The notes beneath the pieces are model-generated. The model searched no databases. It saw only the letters and a program-made list of their open reading frames with translations, and was not told where the DNA came from. A DNA stretch of 64,000 nucleotides from Luteimonas chenhongjianii (GTDB lineage: Bacteria; Pseudomonadota; Gammaproteobacteria; Xanthomonadales; Xanthomonadaceae). The position numbers and the translations under genes are program-made. Shown here piece after piece: positions 1-8,890 of the stretch (within the stretch, counting starts at the first letter, position 1; every line of letters begins with the position of its first letter). The DNA is taken from assembly GCF_002327105.1 (NCBI RefSeq), contig NZ_CP023406.1:2046001-2110000 (forward strand). The letters run 5' to 3'.

Positions 1-405
1 CTTGCCGAAGTTGTCCATGACCAGCACTGCGGACGCACCCGAGTCCACCAGCTGGTGGCGCAGCTCGCGCGCGGTGTACATCGGATTGGTATTCACCACC
101 GTCAGCCCGGCGCGCAGGACGCCGAACGTCGCGATCGGGTACTGGAGGCAGTTGGGCATCATGATCGCGACGCGATCGCCCTTCTTGAGCTTGAGTTCGC
201 CGAGCAGATACGCCGCAAAATCGCGGCTGCGCGCGTCGAGTTCACCGTAGGTGAGCGTCTTGCCCATGTTGGAGAAGGCGACGTTGTCGCGGAATTTCGC
301 GATCGCCTCGTCGAGGACTGCCGGAACCGAGCCATACTGCTCGGGATCGATCTCCGCCGGTACGCCTGCAGGATAATTCGCCAGCCACGGGCGTCGCTCG
401 GTCAT
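1..405 (-). CDS. fadD: Long-chain fatty acid--CoA ligase, N-terminal part (cut by window edge)
   Basis: Only the first 135 codons are present; the rest lies beyond base 1. The visible part is the N-terminal half-domain of an acyl-activating (ANL superfamily) enzyme, with the stretches FSNMGKTLTYGELD, KKGDRVAIMMPN and VNTNPMYTARELRHQL that are typical of bacterial FadD. FadD activates exogenous long-chain fatty acids to acyl-CoA with ATP at the inner membrane. The ATG at 405 is preceded by a strong ribosome site (GGAGAGGA, spacing about 4). The adenylate-forming P-loop motif is not in the window. An acyl-CoA ligase fits the fad operon 18 kb away, but no shared operator was seen upstream. Confidence 0.9.
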   Translation of the reverse strand, partial: MTERRPWLANYPAGVPAEIDPEQYGSVPAVLDEAIAKFRDNVAFSNMGKTLTYGELDARSRDFAAYLLGELKLKKGDRVAIMMPNCLQYPIATFGVLRAGLTVVNTNPMYTARELRHQLVDSGASAVLVMDNFGK

Positions 406-578
406 GCATTCCTCTCCCAGATTGAAGGCCGTCACTCGGACTGGCGAACGTGCCTGTGCAATGCGCCAGATTGGAGCATAGGCACCGGGGGGAGGCAAGG
501 CGCGTCGCGGCGTAAATGCAGGAGTTCGGTGCATGGTCGCTGCGAAAATGCCGACGTTTGCCACAACCCGGAGCCTCC

Positions 579-1055
579 ATGCCATTGCCATATCCCACTG
601 TGTCCCGCTGGAGGATTGCCGTTCCGGCCGCGATACTGGTGCTGCTTGCGACGACGCTGGTCGCCTGCGGCGGCGCGTCGTCCCCCGAAGAAGCGGTTCG
701 TTCGCAGGTCGCGGCGCTGCAGTCGGCGATCGAGGAGCGCAGCGCATCCGCCGTGGCCGAGCTGCTCGACGAGGATTTCATCGGGCCGCAGAACATGGAC
801 CGCCGCGCGGCGCGGCAGATGGCTGCAGCCCTGATGCTGCGCCATCAGCGAATCGGGGTGATCACCGGCCCGCTGGACGTGCAGCTCCAAGGCGAGGATC
901 GCGCGCTCGTGCGAGCGCGCGCCGCGCTCACGGGCGGCGAGGGGAGCGCACTTCTGCCCGACAGCGCGCAGGCCTGGCGGATCGAAAGCGGATGGCGGTT
1001 GCGCGGCGGCACATGGCGTATCACCAGCCTGACCTGGACGCCGGCCCTGCAATAG
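579..1055 (+). CDS. Putative small lipoprotein (158 aa)
   Basis: Not recognised with certainty. The ATG at 579 was chosen over an in-frame upstream ATG (516) because it starts directly before a hydrophobic segment (residues 12-28) that ends in an LVAC lipobox, with Cys30 as the likely lipidated residue. The mature part is about 128 residues of alpha/beta composition. Its pattern (EEAVRSQVAALQSAIEERSA, then DEDFIGPQNMDRRAARQM) recalls DUF4440/NTF2-like lipoproteins of Xanthomonadaceae; that resemblance is an inference. It is divergent from fadD and convergent with fimX, so it is probably transcribed alone. Function unknown. Confidence 0.7.
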   Translation: MPLPYPTVSRWRIAVPAAILVLLATTLVACGGASSPEEAVRSQVAALQSAIEERSASAVAELLDEDFIGPQNMDRRAARQMAAALMLRHQRIGVITGPLDVQLQGEDRALVRARAALTGGEGSALLPDSAQAWRIESGWRLRGGTWRITSLTWTPALQ

Positions 1056-1073
1056 GGCCGGCGAGCGGCGACG

Positions 1074-3155
1074 CTAGTCGAAGTCGTACTGCATGCCGGG
1101 CCCTGCTGCGGCCAGGAAGTTGCCCTGCACGTAGTCGATCTCGGCGCCGAACAGGATCGACATGCTCGCTGCGTCCTGCACGAACTCGGCGATGGTGCGG
1201 ATACCGAACTCGCGTGCACGCCGGGCGATCTCGCCGATCCGCTGCTGGTTCTCGGTATTGGTGGGCAGATCGTCGGTGAAGCTGCGATCGAGCTTGAGCA
1301 GATGCGGTTGCAGGTGGCTGAGCAGCTGGAACGAGTCGAGGCCAACACCGAACTGCTCGAGGGCGAAACGACCGTCGAAACGGGCGATGCGCGCCGCGAA
1401 GGCCTGGGCCGCCTTGAGGTGGGTGAACACCTTCGATTCGGGTAGCTGCAGCACCAGGTACTCGCCCGGCACCTGCTGTTCGGCGAGCTGTGCCCCGACG
1501 AAGTCGGCGAAGGCATCGCCGTCCAGCGAGGCCTGGCTGACCTTGACCAGCAAGGTGGTGGGTTGGCCGGCGCGGAGGCGTTGCGCGATCGCCGCGATCG
1601 CCCGCGAGGCCACGTACCGGTCGATCTCGGCGAGCATGCCGTTGTCTTCTGCGATCTGCAGGAAGGTGCTCGGAGGGATCAGTTCGCCGTCGCCGCCGTC
1701 GAGTCGCAGAAGGATCTCGTAGACCGCGGCGTTGTCGCCCTGCAGGTTGATGATCGGCTGGTAATGCAGCACGAACCCGTCTGCATCGAGTGCGCCGCGC
1801 AGCCGGGCCACCCAGGCCTGGACGCGCTCTTCCTCGACGCGGTCGACCGCGCTGGGGTCGAACACTTCGCAGCGATTGCCGCCGGTGCCCGATGCGGACT
1901 CCAGCGCGTTGCTGGCGCGCGCAAGGACCTGGGCGACGTTGGCGATCTTCTCGCCGACCTGGACGCCGCCGATGCTGATGGTGACGGTGCTCGAGCGTTC
2001 GGCGATCTCGACCACATGGTCGGCGAACCCGGCGCGCAGGCGCTCGGCGGTCGTCACCGTTGCGTGGTAGTCGCTGGCGCGCAGCAGGACCGCCAGGGTA
2101 TGGCCGCCATAGCGGGCGACGGTCGCGTCGTCCCCGAGCAGGGAGCGCAGGCGCGCGGCGACGGCCGCCAGCAGATCGTCGGCATGGTCGAGCCCGATGT
2201 CGGCGAGCAACTGCTGGTGGTGGTCCGGCTCGAGCATCAGGAAGCCGTACTGCACGTCGGACTGCGCCGCGTCATCGACCGCATCCTCGATCGCGCGCAG
2301 GAACGTGGGCCGGTTCAGCAGCCCGGTGACCTGGTCGCGGTGGCGCAGTTCCTCGAGCTCCAGCACGAGGTCGGCACCGATCTCTTCGCGCCGGCGCAGG
2401 ATCACCTGCAGGCAGGGCTCGCCCTCGTACTGCGCCGCGGTGAATTCCATCGCGGCCGGGAACGCTTTGCCGTCCAGGCCGCGCGCCTCGATCTCGTGTC
2501 GGGGCGGGGGCGGCTCGCCCTTGCTCAGGGATTTGAGCAAAGTCTTGAAGGAGTCGACGTGCTGCGGCGCGACCATGTCGAGCAGCGAGACCCCCTCCAT
2601 GTCCTCGAAACTCTCGTAGCCGAACACTTCCAGATAGGCCGTGTTCGCGCGGATATGCATGCCCTCGTGGATGTAGGCGATCGCATCGCGCGACGAATCG
2701 ATCAGTGCATCGCAGCGGCGTTCGGTCTCGCGCACCCGCGCTTCAAGCCTGCGCAGGCTGCGGCGCGCATCGCGATCGGCCCAAGCCTCGCGCACGCAGG
2801 CAAGCACCTGCTGGGGCGTGTGCCGGAGCGCGACGGCGCGGGCGCCCGACTGGATCGCGTCCACATAGTCGGCCTCCACCAGCGCATCGACCAGGGCGAT
2901 CACCGGCAGGTCGCGACCGCTGTCGGCGACCCGCTGCATGACCTGCGGGAACGGCAGCATGCTGGATCCACGCGCGGCGATGACCACGTCCGGAGACTGG
3001 CTGCCGATCATGCGGCCGAGCTCGTCGTCGGATTCGGGCCGCAGTGGACGCACGGCGATGCCGGCGTTGCGCAGTCCGCTGGCGATCGCTTCCGCATTCT
3101 CGACGAGGTCGTCGACGATCAGCAGGCGCAGGGCAGTGTCGGCTCGGGTCGACAT
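1074..3155 (-). CDS. fimX: FimX-like degenerate REC-PAS-GGDEF-EAL protein
   Basis: About 693 residues with the domain order receiver (about 5-125), PAS (about 145-255), GGDEF (about 270-430) and EAL (about 440-690), as in Xanthomonas/Pseudomonas FimX, which controls type IV pilus assembly with PilZ and PilB. The key sites are degenerate. The receiver has DVVIAARG where the phospho-Asp should be, GGDEF is GGHTL, EAL is EIL within YEILLRL, and the DDFG-type metal motif is EQFG. It should therefore bind cyclic di-GMP rather than make or degrade it. The ATG at 3155 is preferred because GGAG lies 6 bases upstream; an ATG at 3167 is the alternative. It follows epmB by about 23 bases, so the two are probably cotranscribed. 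Confidence 0.78.
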   Translation of the reverse strand: MSTRADTALRLLIVDDLVENAEAIASGLRNAGIAVRPLRPESDDELGRMIGSQSPDVVIAARGSSMLPFPQVMQRVADSGRDLPVIALVDALVEADYVDAIQSGARAVALRHTPQQVLACVREAWADRDARRSLRRLEARVRETERRCDALIDSSRDAIAYIHEGMHIRANTAYLEVFGYESFEDMEGVSLLDMVAPQHVDSFKTLLKSLSKGEPPPPRHEIEARGLDGKAFPAAMEFTAAQYEGEPCLQVILRRREEIGADLVLELEELRHRDQVTGLLNRPTFLRAIEDAVDDAAQSDVQYGFLMLEPDHHQQLLADIGLDHADDLLAAVAARLRSLLGDDATVARYGGHTLAVLLRASDYHATVTTAERLRAGFADHVVEIAERSSTVTISIGGVQVGEKIANVAQVLARASNALESASGTGGNRCEVFDPSAVDRVEEERVQAWVARLRGALDADGFVLHYQPIINLQGDNAAVYEILLRLDGGDGELIPPSTFLQIAEDNGMLAEIDRYVASRAIAAIAQRLRAGQPTTLLVKVSQASLDGDAFADFVGAQLAEQQVPGEYLVLQLPESKVFTHLKAAQAFAARIARFDGRFALEQFGVGLDSFQLLSHLQPHLLKLDRSFTDDLPTNTENQQRIGEIARRAREFGIRTIAEFVQDAASMSILFGAEIDYVQGNFLAAAGPGMQYDFD

Positions 3156-3178
3156 TTGGGTCTCCATGACAGACCGCC

Positions 3179-4222
3179 TTATGCCATGGGGGGCGCAATC
3201 CGTCCATCAGCGGCGGCGCTGATCGCGCGCTTGGATGCATCGCCTGCGACCTCGCGCACAAGACGGGGCACGAGATATCCGGAATGGCGCGCCACGAGGG
3301 CCGCATGCAGCGCGAGCGCGGTCTCGTCGTCGACTTCGAAATGCGCGGCGCCGGCCACCCGGTCGAGCTGATGCAGGTAATAGGGCAGTACCCCGGCATC
3401 GAAGCTGCGCTCAGCCAGGGCGGCGAGCGCGTCCACATCGTCGTTGACCCCCCGCAGCAGCACGGCCTGGTTGAGCACGGTGGCGCCGGTCGCGCGCAGG
3501 TCGCGCATTGCGGTATCCACCGAGGTATCGAACTCATTGGCGTGGTTGGCGTGCACGACGATCGCGACGGGCCAGGGCAGGGACGCGAGCCATCCGGTCA
3601 GCTCGGCGTCCACGCGTTCGGGCAGCACGATCGGCAGGCGCGTATGCAGCCGCAGGCGGCGCACGTGCGGCAGCTCGCGCAGCGCTTCGGTGAGTTCGGC
3701 CAGCTTCGCGGTGGCCAGCGACAGGGGGTCGCCACCCGACAGCAGGACCTCCTCGATGCTCGGGTCGGCCGCGATCGCCGCGATCGCCTCGCGCCATGCA
3801 CCCGCCGCCGCGGTCTCCTCCGCATAGGGGAAATGACGGCGGAAGCAGTAGCGGCAATGCACCGCGCAGCTGCCGGTCGCGACCAGCAACGCACGGCCGG
3901 CGTACTTGTGGATCACGCCTGGCCCAACTTTGGCCGCGCCATCGCCGACCGCGTCGAGCGTGAAGCCGGGCACGGGACGCATCTCCGCGTCCAGTGGCAG
4001 GACCTGGCGCAGCAAGGGGTCGTGCGGGTCTCCGTGGCGCATGCGGGCCACGAAACCGCGTGGTACGCGCAACGGGAACTGTGCGGCGGCTTCGGACGAG
4101 ACGCCGAGCGCCAGGTCCTGGAGGCCGAGCAGGGCGAGCAGCTCGCGCGGGTCGCGGACAGCCTCGCGCCAGGCCTGCTGCCAGCGGCGCGGCTGCATCG
4201 GAAGAAGGGCTGCGGGTATCAT
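3179..4222 (-). CDS. epmB: EF-P (R)-beta-lysine aminomutase
   Basis: A 347-residue radical SAM enzyme of the lysine 2,3-aminomutase family in its short EpmB (YjeK) form. The cluster motif CAVHCRYC (Cys119, 123, 126) and the downstream SGGDPLSL are visible. EpmB converts (S)-alpha-lysine to (R)-beta-lysine, which EpmA ligates to Lys34 of elongation factor P. The gene is divergent from efp with 97 bases between them, the arrangement seen in many gammaproteobacteria. epmA is not in the window. The start has no strong ribosome site; an ATG 8 codons further in is possible. The PLP lysine was not assigned. Confidence 0.93.
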   Translation of the reverse strand: MIPAALLPMQPRRWQQAWREAVRDPRELLALLGLQDLALGVSSEAAAQFPLRVPRGFVARMRHGDPHDPLLRQVLPLDAEMRPVPGFTLDAVGDGAAKVGPGVIHKYAGRALLVATGSCAVHCRYCFRRHFPYAEETAAAGAWREAIAAIAADPSIEEVLLSGGDPLSLATAKLAELTEALRELPHVRRLRLHTRLPIVLPERVDAELTGWLASLPWPVAIVVHANHANEFDTSVDTAMRDLRATGATVLNQAVLLRGVNDDVDALAALAERSFDAGVLPYYLHQLDRVAGAAHFEVDDETALALHAALVARHSGYLVPRLVREVAGDASKRAISAAADGRIAPPMA

Positions 4223-4319
4223 GTGCGATTGGATCCAACAGACAGAGCCACCCGCGCGTGTCGCGGGCGGTAAACCCGTAGTGTAGCCGCCGGCGCGCCC
4301 GGCCCAGCAGGAGCAGATG

Positions 4320-4886
4320 ATGGCCAGTTATGGCATGAATGACGTCAAGAACGGCCAGAAGATCCTGGTCAACAGCGAGCCGTGCGTCATCATCGACACC
4401 GAGTACGTGAAGCCGGGCAAGGGCCAGGCGTTCACTCGCATGAAGTATCGCAACATCAAGTCCGGCCGCGTCGTCGAGCTGACGATGAAGGCAACCGACT
4501 CGGTGGAAGTGGCCGACGTCATGGACACCGACATGCAGTATCTCTACAGCGACGGCGAGTACTGGCATTTCATGAACCCCGAGACCTTCGAGCAGGTGCA
4601 GGCCGACAAGGCCGGCATGGGCGGCGCGGAGAAGTGGCTCAAGGGCGAGGAAGAATGCGTGGTGACGCTGTGGAACGGCACCCCGATCGCGGTGCAGCCG
4701 CCCAACTTCGTCGAGCTGCAGATCACCGAGACCGATCCGGGCGTGCGTGGCGACACCTCCGGCGGCGGCGGCAAGCCGGCGACGCTCGAGACCGGCGCCG
4801 TGGTGCGCGTGCCGCTGTTCGTGGGCCAGGAAGAGGTCATCAAGGTCGATACCCGTTCGGGCGAGTACGTCAGCCGGGTCAAGTGA
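4320..4886 (+). CDS. efp: Translation elongation factor P
   Basis: A three-domain EF-P of 188 residues that relieves ribosome stalling at polyproline stretches. The modification loop reads VKPGKGQAF. Two tandem ATG codons occur at 4317 and 4320. The second is chosen because AGGAG lies 6 bases upstream of it (3 for the first) and because it places the modified lysine at position 34, as in E. coli. The Lys (rather than Arg) at the loop tip, with epmB next door, supports beta-lysylation by the EpmAB pathway instead of rhamnosylation. The polyproline-rich proteins in this window (the ParP-like protein, FlhF, DksA) are plausible clients; that is inference. Confidence 0.97.
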   Translation: MASYGMNDVKNGQKILVNSEPCVIIDTEYVKPGKGQAFTRMKYRNIKSGRVVELTMKATDSVEVADVMDTDMQYLYSDGEYWHFMNPETFEQVQADKAGMGGAEKWLKGEEECVVTLWNGTPIAVQPPNFVELQITETDPGVRGDTSGGGGKPATLETGAVVRVPLFVGQEEVIKVDTRSGEYVSRVK

Positions 4887-5353
4887 TGACGCGAGGTGTC
4901 CGGGCCGGTGCCTGCACGCAGCTGCTTGCGATCAAGTCGGGCGCCGCATCCGCGGGCGGCGCATGTCCACTGCGGAGCGTGCATGTATCGCCCCGGGCGT
5001 CCGTGTTGCCGGCGGGAGACGATGTCCGGCGCATCGGCCGATCTTCGCTTTCATGACGGACTTCCGGTCAGGGGATCGAAGGCGACCCCTGCAGCCGGGC
5101 GCGAGGCTGCGCCTGGGGCCGGGGCGGACGCCAACCGCATCGGGGGCGATCCGGGTTTGCAACGCGCCTGCCGATCTGCGCGTCGCCGCCGATGTGGTGC
5201 GCATCGAAAGCGCGCCCGGCAGTGAAGAGGACACGTTGAAGAGGGCACGTGCCTGCGTCGCCGCACGAGCCGGGTCCTGCGCCATGACGGCACCCGCCAT
5301 GGCGTGGACGCACTGGTATCGCCCTTCCACTGGCGCCACGCCGCCGAGGACGA
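4887..5353. other. 467-bp gap, at most a doubtful small ORF
   Basis: No gene here is convincing. A plus-strand frame from ATG 5053 to stop 5367 would give 104 residues running into the start of mtaD. Its second half has ordinary amino-acid composition (RVAADVVRIESAPGSEED), but its first half is Arg/Gly-rich, its third-base GC is lower than in the neighbours, and no ribosome site was seen. The minus-strand frames look like shadows. The gap must hold the efp 3' end and the mtaD promoter; no clear terminator with a U-run was found. Confidence 0.4.
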
Positions 5354-6703
5354 ATGAGCATGCATGACGAAACCCCGCAGGCCATCGACCTGCTGATCGA
5401 AGCGGCGCACGTGGTGCCGGTGGAGCCGCACGCGGTGGTCCACGACGACCACGCGGTTGCGGTGCATCGCGGCGAGATCCTCGCCGTGTTGCCGATCGCC
5501 GAGGCCCGGCAGCGTTATGCGCCGGCCGAAACGGTGGCACGTCCGCAATCGGCGCTGCTGCCCGGGCTGGTCAATGCGCATACCCATAATCCGATGACGC
5601 TGCTGCGCGGGATCGCCGACGACCTGCCACTCAAGGTCTGGCTGCAACAGCACATCTGGCCCATCGAAGGCGCAGTGATCGGCCCGGAATTCGTCGCCGA
5701 CGGCGTTACCCTGGCGCTGGCCGAAATGCTCCGGGGCGGCACCACCTGCGTCAACGAGAACTACTTTTTCCCCGACGTGCAGGCCGCTGTCTACAAACAG
5801 CATGGCTTCCGTGCGCGCGTCGGTCTGCCGGTGATCGATTTCCCGACCGCCTGGGCCTCGAGCGACGACGCGTATTTCGAGCGCGCACGCGAGGTGCACG
5901 ACCAGTGGCGCGACGATCCGCTGATCGCGATGGCCTTTGCCCCGCACGCGCCCTACACGGTCGGCGACGCGAATTTCGAACGCATCCGCATGCTCGCCGA
6001 CCAGCTCGACCTGCCGGTGCACCTGCACCTGCACGAGACCGCGCAGGAGGTGCAGCAGTCGCTCGACAAGTATGGCCAGCGCCCGCTCGCGCGGCTCGAT
6101 CGGTTGGGGCTCGTCAACGACCGGCTGATCGCGGTGCACATGACCCAGCTGACCGAGAGCGAGATCCATCTGTGCGCCGAGCGCGGTGTCAGCGTCGTGC
6201 ATTGCCCGGAATCCAATCTCAAGCTGGCGTCGGGCTTCTGCCCGGCCTGCGCGCTCGAGCGGGCGGGCGTGAACCTCGCGATCGGCACCGATGGCGCTGC
6301 CAGCAACAACGATCTCGACATGTTCGGCGAGACCCGCACAGCGGCGATCCTGGCCAAGGCGGTCGCGAACGATGCTGCCGGCTTCGATGCATTCACCGCG
6401 CTGCGCGCCGCCACCCTGGGTGGGGCGAAGGCGGTCGGATTCGGTCACCTGGCCGGCTCGATCGAGCCGGGCAAGCAGGCGGACCTGATCTGCGTGGACC
6501 TGTCGCCGGTCGAAACCCAGCCGCTGCACCATGTGGTCTCGCAGTTGGTCTACGCGACCGGGCGCCACCAGGTGAGCGATGTCTGGATCGCCGGGCAGCC
6601 GAAGCTGCGGTCGCGCACACTGGTCGGGTTCGATCTCGACGCCATCACCGCGAATGCGCGCCAATGGCGCGAGCGCATCGCCACATTGCGCCCCGGCGCA
6701 TGA
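5354..6703 (+). CDS. mtaD: 5'-methylthioadenosine/S-adenosylhomocysteine deaminase
   Basis: A 449-residue amidohydrolase of the TRZ/ATZ family. The metal motif NAHTHNP (HxH), the downstream LHLHETAQE and AVHMTQL histidines and the aspartate in [10 protein letters not shown] are all present, as expected for a zinc-dependent aminohydrolase. The family deaminates MTA to methylthioinosine, and often SAH too, in polyamine and quorum-signal by-product salvage. In Pseudomonas aeruginosa the MTA deaminase also sits directly upstream of ubiG, which strengthens the call. GAGGA lies just before the ATG at 5354; ATG 5360 is an alternative with better spacing. Substrate choice between MTA and SAH cannot be read from sequence. 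Confidence 0.85.
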   Translation: MSMHDETPQAIDLLIEAAHVVPVEPHAVVHDDHAVAVHRGEILAVLPIAEARQRYAPAETVARPQSALLPGLVNAHTHNPMTLLRGIADDLPLKVWLQQHIWPIEGAVIGPEFVADGVTLALAEMLRGGTTCVNENYFFPDVQAAVYKQHGFRARVGLPVIDFPTAWASSDDAYFERAREVHDQWRDDPLIAMAFAPHAPYTVGDANFERIRMLADQLDLPVHLHLHETAQEVQQSLDKYGQRPLARLDRLGLVNDRLIAVHMTQLTESEIHLCAERGVSVVHCPESNLKLASGFCPACALERAGVNLAIGTDGAASNNDLDMFGETRTAAILAKAVANDAAGFDAFTALRAATLGGAKAVGFGHLAGSIEPGKQADLICVDLSPVETQPLHHVVSQLVYATGRHQVSDVWIAGQPKLRSRTLVGFDLDAITANARQWRERIATLRPGA

Positions 6704-6743
6704 TGGCATCAAGTCCGAAGTACGTACGCAAGACGAGGGCAGC

Positions 6744-7454
6744 ATGAACGCAGCACGCGACAACTTCCATCAGGCAGAACTGGACAAGTTCGGCGCGCTC
6801 GCCAATCGCTGGTGGGATGTCGACGGCCCGCAGAAGCCGCTGCATGCGCTCAATCCGGTACGCCTGGACTACATCATCGGCCGTGCGCGACTCGACGACG
6901 CGCGGGTGCTCGATGTCGGCTGCGGTGGCGGCCTGCTCAGCGAAGCGATGGCGCGGCGCAACGCCCGGGTCACGGCGATCGACCTGGCCGAGGATCTGGT
7001 CAAGGTGGCCGGGCTGCACGGACTCGAGAGCGGAGTGGACGTGGATTACCGCGTGCGGTCGGTCGAGGCGCTCGCCGCCGAGCAGCCGGGCAGCTTCGAC
7101 GTGGTGACCTGCATGGAAATGCTGGAACACGTGCCGGACCCTGCCGCGATCCTGCAGGCCTGCGCCACGCTGCTCAAGCCCGGCGGAACCCTGTTCGTCT
7201 CGACCCTCAACCGCACGCCGGCCGCGTTCGCGCTGGCGATCATCGGCGCGGAGTACGTGGCCCGGCTGCTGCCGCGCGGCACTCATCAGTACGCGTCCTT
7301 CATCAAGCCGTCGGAACTTGCGGCGTGGCTGCGCGCGGCAGGCCTGCAGCTCGAAGAGGTCACCGGGCTGATGTACGAGCCCTGGCGCAACGGCGCGCGA
7401 TTGATGTCGCGCACCGACGTGAACTACCTGGCCTGGGCACGGAAACCCGAGTGA
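6744..7454 (+). CDS. ubiG: Ubiquinone biosynthesis O-methyltransferase
   Basis: A 236-residue class I SAM-dependent methyltransferase that performs both O-methylations in ubiquinone synthesis. The N-terminal [19 protein letters not shown] and the SAM-binding [13 protein letters not shown] are signature UbiG stretches; post-I acidic residues and [11 protein letters not shown] follow. The ATG at 6744 has GAGGG about 6 bases upstream; a longer in-frame extension into mtaD was rejected because it carries no family sequence. It follows mtaD by 40 bases. Its stop TGA overlaps the GTG start of the next gene, so the two are translationally coupled. Confidence 0.96.
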   Translation: MNAARDNFHQAELDKFGALANRWWDVDGPQKPLHALNPVRLDYIIGRARLDDARVLDVGCGGGLLSEAMARRNARVTAIDLAEDLVKVAGLHGLESGVDVDYRVRSVEALAAEQPGSFDVVTCMEMLEHVPDPAAILQACATLLKPGGTLFVSTLNRTPAAFALAIIGAEYVARLLPRGTHQYASFIKPSELAAWLRAAGLQLEEVTGLMYEPWRNGARLMSRTDVNYLAWARKPE

Positions 7455-8137
7455 GTCCGTCCGCCCCCCGCGCGGCGTTCCCCGCCTGCGCACTGTTCGA
7501 TCTCGACGGCACGCTGCTCGACAGCGCGCCGGACATGCTCGCGACCGTCAACCGCATGCTCGCCGCCCGCGGCCGTGCGCCGCGCGCGCTGGCCGATATC
7601 CGCCCGGTCGTCTCGCGCGGCGCGCGGGCGATGGCGTCAGTGGCGTTTCCCGAACTCGATGCCGAAGGCATCGCAGCACTGGTGCCCGAGTTCCTGGCGG
7701 TCTACGCCGAGGAACTGGGCCGCCACGGCGCGCCGTTCGAAGGAATCGAGCCGATGCTGGCCGCGCTGGAAGCGGCCGGTACCCGCTGGGGCATCGTGAC
7801 CAACAAGCCCGAATACCTGGCCGCGCGCCTGTTGCCGCAGCTGGGTTGGCAGGATCGCTGCGCGGTGCTGGTCGGCGGCGACACGCTGGCCGAGCGCAAG
7901 CCGCATCCTTTGCCATTACTGCACGCCGCCGAGGCGATCGGTGTGGCGCCCGGCGACTGCGTCTATGTCGGCGACGACGCGCGCGACATCGCCGCCGCGC
8001 GGGCCGCAGGCATGCCTTCGGTGGTCGCGCTGTGGGGCTACCGCCTGGAAGAGGACGACCCGATCGCCTGGCAGGGCGACGTGATGCACGACGCACCGGA
8101 TGCGCTCGCGGTGCCGCGCGGCTGGCCGGCACCATGA
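7451..8137 (+). CDS. HAD phosphatase, MupP or Gph type
   Basis: A 228-residue haloacid dehalogenase phosphatase with motif [11 protein letters not shown] (nucleophile plus acid/base Asp), motif II IVTNKP, the motif III lysine in ERKPHP, and motif IV VGDDARD. It starts at a GTG overlapping the ubiG stop (GTGA). Phosphoglycolate phosphatase (Gph) and N-acetylmuramic acid 6-phosphate phosphatase (MupP) are hard to tell apart by motif. The position directly after ubiG matches the Pseudomonas mupP locus, so a role in MurNAc recycling is favoured by context. The gene symbol is left open for that reason. Confidence 0.85.
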   Translation: MSPSAPRAAFPACALFDLDGTLLDSAPDMLATVNRMLAARGRAPRALADIRPVVSRGARAMASVAFPELDAEGIAALVPEFLAVYAEELGRHGAPFEGIEPMLAALEAAGTRWGIVTNKPEYLAARLLPQLGWQDRCAVLVGGDTLAERKPHPLPLLHAAEAIGVAPGDCVYVGDDARDIAAARAAGMPSVVALWGYRLEEDDPIAWQGDVMHDAPDALAVPRGWPAP

Positions 8138-8808
8138 GCGCTGCATTGCGACCGGCCGACGAGGATTTCGTCGCCAAGTGGCAGGCGCGCTGGCCCGAAT
8201 GGCGCATCGGCATGGCGTTCGTCGAACCAGCCATGCGCGAGCGTGCAGCCGCATGGTTCTCGCTGCTCGAGGAGTTCGGCGACGCCGCATGGGCAGGGGC
8301 CGAGGCGACCCCGGGCCTGGCCAAGCTCGCGTGGTGGCAGGAGGAGCTGCAGGGCTGGGGCAAGGGTGCGCGGCGCCATCCGCTGGGGACGCACCTGCAG
8401 CGCGTGGATGCCCCATGGCAGACGCTGGCGCTCGCCCTGCGGCTGCTCCCGGCGACCCGCGAACATCCGAACCAGCTCGCCGGCAACCTGGCGCAGACGC
8501 AGGATCTCGCCCTCGCGATCGCCGCATGCGAGGCGCGGCTGTTCGGAGACGGCAGCCGCGACAGTGGCGATGGCCGCATCACGGCGGTCCCGCTGCTCGC
8601 CCAGCAGGCCCTCGTGCGCATCGATCGCGCGCTGGCCGCGGAGCTGCTCGAGCAGTGGCCGTCGCGCGACGCCGGCACGCGCCCGCGCCGCATCGCCAAC
8701 GCCATCAGCGGCGCGCGGCTGGCGATCCTGGCGCGTACGGACGAGGCGCGGCCGGTACCTGCATTGCGCGTGCTGTGGTCGAGCTGGCGCGCCGCCCTGG
8801 CGCGCTGA
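8134..8808 (+). CDS. Phytoene/squalene synthase-like protein, active-site poor
   Basis: A 224-residue, mostly helical protein that overlaps the phosphatase stop by 4 bases (ATGA). The block KLAWWQEELQGWGKGARRHP resembles the conserved helix of squalene/phytoene synthase-fold proteins (R-x-x-WW-x-x-E-x ... HP). However, the DxxxD prenyl-diphosphate-binding aspartate motifs are not visible and the protein is shorter than true synthases (about 280 residues). It may be a non-catalytic relative, similar in spirit to mitochondrial NDUFAF6. The assignment rests on this one block, so a wholly different helical family is possible. Its place after ubiG hints at quinone or respiratory-chain maintenance. 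Confidence 0.5.
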   Translation: MSAALRPADEDFVAKWQARWPEWRIGMAFVEPAMRERAAAWFSLLEEFGDAAWAGAEATPGLAKLAWWQEELQGWGKGARRHPLGTHLQRVDAPWQTLALALRLLPATREHPNQLAGNLAQTQDLALAIAACEARLFGDGSRDSGDGRITAVPLLAQQALVRIDRALAAELLEQWPSRDAGTRPRRIANAISGARLAILARTDEARPVPALRVLWSSWRAALAR

Positions 8809-8890
8809 ATCCCGTTCCAATAGGGTCGGCGGAAACGCAGCGTTGCGGGGGCCGTGTTGGGCGAGCCGGTAGACTGCGCGTCTTCGCTTC

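Noticed and set aside
8809..8890. Riboswitch or Zur box before folE2
   Set aside because: The gap is only 82 bases and no pairing pattern or palindromic AT-rich box was found.
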